Positions 1 through 5,592 of a stretch of 9,347 nucleotides of DNA are shown piece by piece. The position numbers and the translations under genes are program-made. Every line of letters starts with the position of its first letter. Positions within the stretch are counted from its first letter, which is position 1. Location of the stretch: positions 1 to 9,347 of the forward strand of contig JBAWAP010000251.1 in NCBI GenBank assembly GCA_049589355.1, written 5' to 3'. The notes under the pieces are model-generated. The model searched no databases and was not told where the DNA came from. It worked only from the letters and a program-made list of their open reading frames with translations. Origin of the DNA: JBAWAP01 sp049589355. GTDB lineage: Bacteria; Chloroflexota; Anaerolineae; VGOG01.

Positions 1-96
1 TCCTTTCAAAGGTTGGTAGTGCCTTAAAGAATGCATCATGACGGCCATTTTGGCAAATCACCTGGGCCTCACATCAGGCCGAAAACTAGCAGATAA

Positions 97-525
97 AGTT
101 TACGTATCCATAAAGGTGTGCAACTCAACGCATACGTGATCATGCCGACCCATTTGCACCTGATTCTCTGGCCCAATCCTGAGGTCCACCTCTCCGATGT
201 ATTACGCGATTTCAAGCGCTACACTTCCAGGGCCATCTCGACCCAACTGGAAGCAGACCGTCGGCATCACTTCCTGAGGATCATGGCGGCGGCCAAGCCG
301 ACAGGAAAAGGGCGAGAAAATGCCCGGTACCGGGTATGGCAGGAAGGTTCGCATCCGGAGGCGATCTACAGCGAGGCGTTCTTTCGACAGAAGTTGGAAT
401 ACACACACAACAACCCAGTAGAGCAAGGTTTTGTAGCGCTCCCTGAGCATTGGCTTTATTCCAGTGCACGGAACTATGTGTTGGGCGATCACTCGATCAT
501 AGAGGTGGACCTGTTGCCGCTGTAG
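97..525 (+). CDS. REP-associated tyrosine transposase (RAYT, IS200-like Y1), 5'-truncated remnant
   Basis: The product belongs to the single-tyrosine HUH transposases (COG1943, RAYT group), which nick single-stranded DNA at REP palindromes. The open frame with a usable start is GTG at 118, giving 135 residues; coordinates here begin at 97 because family-like residues (SLRIHKGVQLNAY) continue upstream of that GTG. The HUH histidines lie in MPTHLHLI (H12 and H14 from the GTG). The candidate nucleophile is Y95 in EYTHNNP, and the C-terminus has the typical HWLYSSARNY segment. RAYTs are usually about 150-190 residues and begin with a beta strand some 40 residues before the HUH motif. Here an in-frame TAA at 94-96 cuts that off, and no good Shine-Dalgarno precedes 118. 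I infer a decayed, probably inactive gene. Family assignment is firm; activity is doubtful. Confidence 0.8.
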   Translation, partial: SLRIHKGVQLNAYVIMPTHLHLILWPNPEVHLSDVLRDFKRYTSRAISTQLEADRRHHFLRIMAAAKPTGKGRENARYRVWQEGSHPEAIYSEAFFRQKLEYTHNNPVEQGFVALPEHWLYSSARNYVLGDHSIIEVDLLPL

Positions 526-676
526 TCAGGCCCCACGTGGTGCTACTGACGTGGCACGAATGGGCTCGGAGTACAACTCCTCGCCATCGGGGGTGGCTAC
601 ACTCGGGCGACAAAGGCTAAAGCCAGAGCAACTCATATCATAGAAGTAGTAGAAATGCGCCAACGGGGGCGCTGCT

Positions 677-3600
677 ATGAACACCTCCACGCTCATCACC
701 AAAGTATTGCTCCCCCGACGGCGGGAGGACGTGCTGACCCGCCAGCGCCTGCTTAACCGCCTGTACGATATGGTGGGTCGCAAGCTGGTCCTGGCTTCCG
801 CGCCGGCCGGCTATGGCAAGACTACGTTGCTGGTGGACTTCGCCCATGACCTGGAGCATCCCGTCTGCTGGTATGCGCTGGACCGGAGCGACCATGACCC
901 TCGTGTCTTTCTGGAGCACCTGGTCCTCAGCCTGCACCACCGTTTCCCCGACTTCGGTGAGCGCACGCGCCAGGCACTAGCTGCGAACCCCGACCTCACC
1001 AACGGTGCGCCCAGCGTGGTCAACGCGCTGATCAACGAAATCGCAGACGTCATCCCTCGGTGGTTCGTGCTGATACTGGATGACTACCACCGGCTGGGGA
1101 AGGCCCCCGAGGTAGGCGCGATCCTGGCCCGCTGCTTGACTTACCAGACAGACCAGTTCCTCCTCATCATCGCCAGCCGCACCGTGCCCGAACTGCCACT
1201 CATCATCCAGCTCACAGCCAGAGGGGAGGTGGACGGGCTAGGCCAGGAGGACCTGCGCTTCCGCGCCGACGAGATTCAAGGGTTGCTCACGCAGAACTAC
1301 AACCTCCACATTCCTGAGAAGGAGGCCGAGGAGCTGGCAGCCCAGTCCGAGGGCTGGATCACCGGCATCCTGCTCACTGCCTACACGATGTGGCAGGGCA
1401 TCCTGGAAGGCCTGGTGCGGGCCCGCACCTCCGATCAGCCGGTGTACGAGTACCTGGCCCAGGAGGTCTTCGCCCACCAGGAGCCTCCCGTGCAGTCCTT
1501 CCTCACCGCCTCCTCTACCCTCCAAGAGATGAGCCCGGCTCTATGCCAGGAGGCGCTGGGCCTGGAGGAGGCCGAACATTTCCTGATGCTGCTGGAGGAC
1601 CGCAACCTCTTCATCACCCGGTTGGATGGAGAGTGGTATCGCTACCACCATCTCTTTCAGGAGTACCTGCAAGCGCGGCTTCGACGGGAGGAGGAGTCCC
1701 GATGGATTGAGCTGCATCGCCGAGCCGCCCACTGGTTTGAGGCGCACGAGCGGCCCGAGGAGGCCGTGCACCACTACCTGACCGTGGCTGCCTACGAGGA
1801 CACGGCGCGGGTGATGGGGGCAGCAGCCCAGGACATGTTCTATGCCGGCCGCCTGGGGACGCTGACGGCGTGGGGTGCAGCGCTCCCGGCCCCGCTGCGC
1901 GAGCGCGCTCCCCGCTTGGTGCTGTTTCAATCCCGCGCCGCCGACATGCTAGGGCGGTGGGAGGAGGCGCTGGCGCTGACGGAGGTCGCGGAGCGCGGCT
2001 ACCGGGCCAGCCAGGATACCCACGGCCTGGCCTACTCGCTGCTGCATCGTTGTGAGGTCTGGCAGGGGCAGGGGCGGTTTCAGGAAGCCCTGGCTCTCGG
2101 TCAGGAGGTGCTCTCTCTAGTCGAGGAGACCGGCGTGCCCGTCGCCTACGAGGCCCATCGCATCATCGGAAAGTCCTGCTTGGCGCTGGGCCGGCTGGAG
2201 GAGGGAGAGGTTAACTTGCGGCAGGCGCTCACCTACTCCCTGGAGCAGGGGGGCGCCTATGAGCAGGCCTCCATCCAAGACGGCTTGGCCGACTGCCTGT
2301 GGTGGCAGGGGCACTGGGCGGAGGCGGTCGCCGTCCAGCGGCAAGCCGTGGCGACTTGGCGGCGGCGGGACAACCCTGCCGCGCTGTCTGGCGCGCTCAA
2401 CAACCTGGGCTTCTATCTCTATTCGACTAGTGAGTATGGCGAGGCATTGCGCCTCTTCGAGGAGGCGTTGGAACTGGCCCGCCGGTCCGGCCATCGGCGA
2501 AACGAAGCTCTGACGTTGCTCAGCCTGGCCGAGTTGACCCGCGATCTGGGAGCGTTGGAGCAGGCGCTGGAGGCCTGCCAGGAGGGGCTGGCTATCGCCG
2601 ACGAGCTGGGTGAAGGCTTCCTCTCCGCCTACGGCCGGGAGGCGTTGGGGCTGGTACACCGCTGCCAGGGCGACTACCCTCTGGCGCAAGCGGCCATCAA
2701 GCAGGCGATGGAGCGGGCAGAGCACCAGCACTCGGAGTACCAACTCGGCCGGTACGGGGCCTCGCTGGGCCTGGTGCGGGTCGAGGCGGGGGAGGTGGAG
2801 ACGGGGCTGGCGGATCTGGTCCACGCTCGCGAGCGACTGGAGCGAATCGATGCTCGTGGCGAGATGGCCCGTGCGCAATTCTTCACCGCCTGGGCGCTGT
2901 TCCGGGCTGGCCGGGAGGCGGAGGCGCTCGCAGCCATTCAACAGGTGCTGGCCACGGCTGACCAGCCCAGCCAGGAGTTTCTCTTCGTCGTCGAGGGTCG
3001 TCGAGCGCTCCCCCTGCTGGAACGTGCCCACGTGCAGGGGGTGGGGGACAAGGAGCTGGCTGCGTTGCTGGCCCGGGCGCGCGCTTTCGAGCACACCGCC
3101 CAGACGGTACTCCAACAGGTGTCCCCCCCTAAGGCCGAGGCAGAGGAGCCCCTGCGCATCTTTGGGTTCGGCCGGGGACGTGTGGAGCGCAGCGGGGAGG
3201 AAATCCCCTTCTCAGACTGGGAGGCCGCAGCGACCCGCCAAATGCTCTTCTACCTGCTCGTCCACTCCCTCCGGTCTCGGGACCAGATCGCCGCCGTCCT
3301 CTGGCCGGAATTACCCATCCCCAAGGTGAAGGCCAACTTCCACACCACCAAGTTCCGCCTCAAGCGGGCGCTGGGCCGGGAGGTCCTTGATTTCGATGGC
3401 TACTGCTACCAGATCCGCCCGGACCTGGACTACTGGTTCGACGTGGCCGAGTTCGAGCGGCTTCTGGAGGGGACCGGGCCTGGGCGACGAGTGGAGCAAT
3501 TGCAGCAGGCCATCGCCCTCTACCAGGGCGATTTCTTGGAGGACTGCTACGCCGATTGGTGCCTGCTGACTCGTGAGAGACTGCGGGAGCGGTGCCTGGA

Positions 3601-3871
3601 AGCACTGGACGAACTGGCCGGAAGGCTGCTGGCGCGGCGGCAGTATCGCCAGGCCATCCAGACGCTCCACCGGGGACTGGAAATGGATAACCTGCGGGAG
3701 AAGTTCCATCGCCAGTTGATGCGTGCCTACGCCCTCTCCGGGCAGCGGAGCCAGGCCCTCGCGCAGTACCGACGCTGTGCCGGGATTCTGGAACACGAGT
3801 TGGGCACGGCCCCCTCTCCTGAGACCACCGCGCTGTACCGCCGCATCCTCGACGGGCTACCCCTCGATTAA
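677..3871 (+). CDS. MalT-like STAND ATPase / TPR transcriptional regulator with C-terminal SARP-type wHTH and BTAD
   Basis: A 1064-residue cytoplasmic one-component regulator. Residues 1-340 form a MalT-type signal-transduction ATPase: P-loop APAGYGKTT at 42-50 (K48), Walker B LILDD at 132-136, an arginine after the next strand (IIASRT, 164-169), GWITG at 226-230, and the family signature RYHHLF at 322-327. Residues of roughly 350-810 are helical TPR-like repeats, many reading as EEALxLxxxA, presumably the ligand- or partner-binding sensor. About 826-925 is an OmpR/SARP winged helix (IFGFGRG, then TRQMLFYLL and LWPE), and about 930-1061 is a bacterial transcriptional activation domain (LYQGDFLED; AYALSGQRSQALAQYRR). 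The DNA-binding end is C-terminal, the reverse of AfsR-like SARPs. ATG 677 follows a GGGGG run at 665-669. The likely mechanism is ATP-gated oligomerisation. The target is unknown, though the downstream peptide genes are candidates. The stop codon abuts a MITE. Confidence 0.93.
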   Translation: MNTSTLITKVLLPRRREDVLTRQRLLNRLYDMVGRKLVLASAPAGYGKTTLLVDFAHDLEHPVCWYALDRSDHDPRVFLEHLVLSLHHRFPDFGERTRQALAANPDLTNGAPSVVNALINEIADVIPRWFVLILDDYHRLGKAPEVGAILARCLTYQTDQFLLIIASRTVPELPLIIQLTARGEVDGLGQEDLRFRADEIQGLLTQNYNLHIPEKEAEELAAQSEGWITGILLTAYTMWQGILEGLVRARTSDQPVYEYLAQEVFAHQEPPVQSFLTASSTLQEMSPALCQEALGLEEAEHFLMLLEDRNLFITRLDGEWYRYHHLFQEYLQARLRREEESRWIELHRRAAHWFEAHERPEEAVHHYLTVAAYEDTARVMGAAAQDMFYAGRLGTLTAWGAALPAPLRERAPRLVLFQSRAADMLGRWEEALALTEVAERGYRASQDTHGLAYSLLHRCEVWQGQGRFQEALALGQEVLSLVEETGVPVAYEAHRIIGKSCLALGRLEEGEVNLRQALTYSLEQGGAYEQASIQDGLADCLWWQGHWAEAVAVQRQAVATWRRRDNPAALSGALNNLGFYLYSTSEYGEALRLFEEALELARRSGHRRNEALTLLSLAELTRDLGALEQALEACQEGLAIADELGEGFLSAYGREALGLVHRCQGDYPLAQAAIKQAMERAEHQHSEYQLGRYGASLGLVRVEAGEVETGLADLVHARERLERIDARGEMARAQFFTAWALFRAGREAEALAAIQQVLATADQPSQEFLFVVEGRRALPLLERAHVQGVGDKELAALLARARAFEHTAQTVLQQVSPPKAEAEEPLRIFGFGRGRVERSGEEIPFSDWEAAATRQMLFYLLVHSLRSRDQIAAVLWPELPIPKVKANFHTTKFRLKRALGREVLDFDGYCYQIRPDLDYWFDVAEFERLLEGTGPGRRVEQLQQAIALYQGDFLEDCYADWCLLTRERLRERCLEALDELAGRLLARRQYRQAIQTLHRGLEMDNLREKFHRQLMRAYALSGQRSQALAQYRRCAGILEHELGTAPSPETTALYRRILDGLPLD

Positions 3872-3949
3872 GAGCCTATCCTAAAATTACCCCGCGCGCT
3901 CAAAAACAAGCGTGAAAATGGAAGCCCAGAGGGGTTTTAGGATAGGGTC
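3872..3949. mobile_element. 78-bp MITE-like element with 15-bp terminal inverted repeats and TAA target duplication
   Basis: The left end GAGCCTATCCTAAAA (3872-3886) is the reverse complement of 3935-3949 except at one position (14 of 15). TAA flanks it on both sides, at 3869-3871 and 3950-3952, as expected for a 3-bp target duplication. There is no coding capacity. Short GAG-starting ends with a TNA duplication suggest mobilisation by an IS5-superfamily transposase, but that is inference. The left TAA is also the stop codon of the upstream regulator, so insertion kept that gene's end intact. Confidence 0.75.
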
Positions 3950-3983
3950 TAACCCATCTTGCCCCTGACATGACCATTGACCT

Positions 3984-4275
3984 TGTCACTCTGAGGCGGA
4001 GCCCTTCACTCCGTTCAGGATAAACTCCGCGGAGCCGAAGAGTCTCTCCACCCCGAAAACGAGAGATTCGTCCCTTCGGCTTCGCTCAGGACAGGCGTCG
4101 CTCCGCTCCTACTCAGAAACTTCTCTGTCATTGCGAGCCGAAGGCGAAGCAATCTCCTACGCCCGCATAGGAGATTGCTTCGGGCGCACACACCACGCCC
4201 TCGCAATGACAGGATGGACGGTAGTTTCTGCCCCCTACGAATGGCGCACCGCGCCATGGAAAACTCAGAATGACA
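3984..4275. repeat. Composite of REP-like dispersed palindromes, outer inverted pair
   Basis: TGTCACTCTGAG at 3984-3995 is inverted at 4264-4275 (CTCAGAATGACA, 11 of 12 matching). It brackets about 290 bp containing further palindromic pieces: CCGAAGAGTCTC near 4034 facing GAGAGATTCG near 4061, and a CCCTTCGGCTTCGCTCAGG segment at 4072-4090. The last resembles repeats found inside the MEDS-HD-GYP gene at 6883-6928. I see no credible gene between 3950 and 4470. The frames open here run through the palindromes and lack ribosome sites. Confidence 0.6.
4126..4211. repeat. 86-bp palindromic REP-like element (TCATTGCGAG type)
   Basis: Outer arms TGTCATTGCGAG (4126-4137) and CTCGCAATGACA (4200-4211) are perfectly complementary over 12 bp. 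Inner arms CGAAGCAATCTCCTA (4145-4159) and TAGGAGATTGCTTCG (4168-4182) are perfectly complementary over 15 bp around an 8-nt loop. This is a typical extragenic dispersed palindrome that could fold as a long cruciform or RNA hairpin. Such elements can be substrates of RAYT transposases like the remnant at the window's left end, but no direct link between the two is shown here. Confidence 0.8.
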
Positions 4276-4381
4276 AAGAGGTGAACGGTTACCCCCTGAC
4301 CCTCCAGCCTGACATGCCATGCCCTTATCCTACCCCTCTAAGGGCAGGATTTGCGTCAAATTCCTGCCTTTTCGTCTCCGT

Positions 4382-4417
4382 CGTTTACCCCCACGTTTAC
4401 CCCTACGTTTACCCCCA
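4382..4417. repeat. Three 12-bp tandem repeats, CGTTTACCCCCA
   Basis: Units at 4382-4393, 4394-4405 and 4406-4417 are identical except for one C-to-T change near the end of the middle unit. The array ends 5 bp before a TATAAT box, so it covers the place where a -35 element or activator would bind. The near helical-turn period (12 bp) would suit a cooperatively binding regulator, possibly the SARP-type protein encoded upstream. SARPs are known to bind heptameric direct repeats at about 11-bp spacing overlapping the -35 region. Confidence 0.75.
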
Positions 4418-4422
4418 TCAAG

Positions 4423-4428
4423 TATAAT
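4423..4428 (+). promoter_or_regulatory. Promoter -10 box (TATAAT) for the 54-residue peptide gene
   Basis: A perfect TATAAT lies 42 bp before the ATG at 4471, predicting a 5' leader of about 35 nt that contains the strong ribosome site. No good TTGACA-like -35 sits at 16-18 bp upstream; that position falls in the 12-bp tandem repeats. This fits activator-dependent initiation. Inferred from sequence only. Confidence 0.5.
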
Positions 4429-4470
4429 AAAGATGCTTAATCAAAGAGAGCAACGTAGGAGGTAACGAAA

Positions 4471-4635
4471 ATGAAAGCACACATCCAATTCGGCCTGTTG
4501 AAGCTCGCTAACCCCCGACTGGTCCGGGCCCTGCTGATTGGCCTGACGCTGGCGCTGGCGCTGCTGGGCCATAGCTCCGTGATCTACGGCTGCTACACCC
4601 CAGGCGGCGCTAGCGCTGGTTGTGGCGGCGGCTAG
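4471..4635 (+). CDS. Small Gly/Cys-containing membrane or secreted peptide, 54 aa, unrecognised
   Basis: ATG 4471 to TAG 4635 encodes 54 residues. The start is supported by AGGAGGT at 4457-4463 with a 7-nt spacer and by a TATAAT box upstream, which is unusually strong evidence for so short a frame. Residues 1-17 are basic (KAH, K11, R16), and 18-33 form a hydrophobic stretch (VRALLIGLTLALALLG), fitting a signal peptide or single membrane helix. The 21-residue tail after it is small-residue rich, with Cys41 and Cys51 and the segments CYTPGGASAG and CGGG. I do not recognise a family. It could be a secreted disulfide-bonded peptide, a lipid- or thioether-modified peptide, or a small membrane protein. 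The GG at 45-46 resembles a leader cleavage site, but the hydrophobic segment argues for Sec export. It stands alone, 325 bp before the NHLP-like peptide gene. Confidence 0.72.
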   Translation: MKAHIQFGLLKLANPRLVRALLIGLTLALALLGHSSVIYGCYTPGGASAGCGGG

Positions 4636-4960
4636 GCCAGCGCGTTAATCGTGGTAGAAAAGGGGCTTCATCCCTCTCATCAGTAACTTGTGTCGAAAGC
4701 CATCAACGGGTTGGGCACGCGGTTGTGTTCACGCTCCCCCTCCAGGCTGGTGGAGCCGCGCGTAAGCGTTCAGACCTCCGAGGTTTTGACCTCAGGTTCG
4801 GGGTGTATTCTGGCAGAGAAGGCTGATCAAAAGCCGCATAACAAGCGCCTCAAGGAAACCTCGGAGGTCTTTGGGACGGTTCTACACGACTACCCGAACG
4901 CATAGGGGCCGCGCAACCCGGGGAGGTCCTCTTTTCTACTTCCTCAATGGAGACTAAACG
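4636..4960. other. Gene-free interval between the two peptide genes
   Basis: Nothing here is convincingly coding. Two short overlapping frames (4620-4826 and 4690-4905) lack Shine-Dalgarno sites and run through an inverted repeat. GCGCTGG within the end of the preceding gene (4613-4619) is repeated inverted as CCAGCGC just after its stop codon, which might form a weak terminator hairpin without a T-run. The only strong structure is the 15-bp inverted repeat at 4772-4870. Confidence 0.5.
4772..4870. repeat. Perfect 15-bp inverted repeat flanking 69 bp, upstream of the NHLP-like peptide gene
   Basis: AGACCTCCGAGGTTT (4772-4786) and AAACCTCGGAGGTCT (4856-4870) are exact reverse complements. Each arm also contains a shorter internal palindrome (ACCTCCGAGGT, ACCTCGGAGGT). 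The pair could be the ends of a small non-autonomous element, a dispersed repeat, or the stem of a leader-RNA structure. No convincing target duplication flanks it. Confidence 0.7.
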
Positions 4961-5245
4961 ATGTCGCAAATGGCGCTCCATGCCCTAGTTGGTACCGCGT
5001 TAACAGACCCCGGGTTCTGCAACGATCTGCTGAATGGGAGGCGCCACACCGTCCTGGCCAAGTTCGACCTCACCGACGAGGAGCGGGAAGTCGTCCTGGT
5101 CATCGAGGCAGAGTCTATCCAGGAGTTCGCTGCTCGGTTAGATGAGTGGCTGCAGGCCCAGGAGAGTCTACATCCCTTTCCTAGCACGGCTGTGGCGGTG
5201 CCCTACCCGCTTCTGCGGTCGCCGTTCGGGTCTGTATTCCGGTAG
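4961..5245 (+). CDS. Putative RiPP precursor peptide, NHLP-clan (Os1348/Franean1_4349-like) leader
   Basis: A 94-residue protein from ATG 4961, preceded by GGAG (4949-4952) at an 8-nt spacer. Residues 1-66 match, from memory, the pattern of short NHLP-clan proteins annotated as Os1348-family or Franean1_4349-family putative RiPPs: MSQxAL.. then ALTDPGFCNDLL (13-24), LAKFDLTDEEREVVL (32-46), and ESIQEFAARLDEWL (51-64). The rest, about 67-94, is a distinct tail rich in Pro, Phe, Ser and Leu (HPFPST, VPYPLL, SPFGSVFR) that would be the core if this is a precursor. It has no Cys; the only Cys is C20 in the leader. There is no signal peptide and no maturase in the window. It is followed by the MEDS remnant and the kinase. 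Alternative: a non-modified regulatory small protein of the same fold. The leader resemblance is good; the RiPP role is inferred from family naming. Confidence 0.75.
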   Translation: MSQMALHALVGTALTDPGFCNDLLNGRRHTVLAKFDLTDEEREVVLVIEAESIQEFAARLDEWLQAQESLHPFPSTAVAVPYPLLRSPFGSVFR

Positions 5246-5264
5246 GAGAATCTCGGCTCCTCGA

Positions 5265-5318
5265 CAATACCTCATTCATTGGCAGGGCAGCGGGAATTCG
5301 TGGAATGAGAAAGGAACC
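5265..5318 (+). repeat. Duplicated 5' region, copy 1 (before the MEDS remnant)
   Basis: CAATACCTCATTCATTGGCAGG and following bases up to GGAACC (5265-5318) match 6641-6685, the leader of the intact MEDS-HD-GYP gene, with small insertions. Both copies run directly into GTGGCGCACACTGGTTAC. This shows that the duplication included the ribosome site and leader, not only the coding part. Confidence 0.8.
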
Positions 5319-5592
5319 GTGGCGCACACTGGTTACGCACGCACCATAGCGGATCTGGGGCCGGGGGATCATCCCTGTTGCCTCTACGAGACCAGGAAAG
5401 AGCGCTGGGCGGTATAGAGCCCTACCTGGCTCGCGGGCAACTGGTCATCCTCACTCGCGACGGTGCCTGCCTGTAGGAAGGCGTCTTTGACCCGAATAGT
5501 ATGATCGCCATTCTGCGGGCCGATACGTAGCGCGCTCTGGCCGATGGCTGTTGTGCCCTGCGTGTCACCGGCGAGATGACTTGGACGTTATA
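5319..5592 (+). pseudogene. Decayed MEDS sensor-domain copy (remnant of the kinase's original N-terminus)
   Basis: From GTG 5319 the sequence parallels the intact MEDS gene that starts at 6686. The first 32 residues (AHTGYARTIADLGPGDHP..., ending RWAV) are followed by a TAG at 5415-5417. Roughly 170 bp of the intact copy are missing there. Homology resumes in another frame with PYLARGQLVILT, then carries further stops at TAG in CLPV-like and ADT-like positions (near 5474 and 5528). It ends at about 5592 in GEMTWT, after which the second half of MEDS is absent and the sequence runs straight into the kinase. MEDS (methanogen/methylotroph, DcmR sensory) is a ligand-sensing domain commonly placed before kinase or output modules. 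I infer that this was once a MEDS-PAS-kinase gene. Confidence 0.85.

Noticed and set aside
64..81. Short hairpin GGCCT...AGGCC as an IS200-type end
   Set aside because: Only 5 bp of stem with a 6-nt loop, and no counterpart downstream of the transposase remnant.
2117..3115. 332-residue open frame on the minus strand inside the regulator gene
   Set aside because: It mirrors the TPR part of a clearly real + strand gene in GC-rich sequence. Its translation is Arg/Leu/Gln-rich with no recognisable domain.
3872..3949. Simple intrinsic terminator for the regulator gene
   Set aside because: The arms are separated by 48 nt and no T-run follows the right arm, while flanking TAA duplications point to a transposed element.
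4015..4320. Frames of about 100 residues on either strand at 4015-4427
   Set aside because: They run through REP-like palindromes and have no ribosome site; their apparent coding is a by-product of repeat sequence.
4382..4417. CRISPR or iteron origin reading of the 12-bp repeats
   Set aside because: There are no spacers, the units are only 12 bp and three in number, and there is no replication gene or AT-rich region beside them. A promoter-proximal operator fits better.
4690..4905. 71-residue frame starting at GTG 4690
   Set aside because: No Shine-Dalgarno sequence, crosses both arms of the 15-bp inverted repeat, and has no recognisable motif.
5142..5417. 91-residue frame overlapping the RiPP-like gene and the MEDS remnant
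   Set aside because: Its first half is out of frame with the peptide gene and its second half is the first ~32 codons of the decayed MEDS copy; it is a chance joining of the two.
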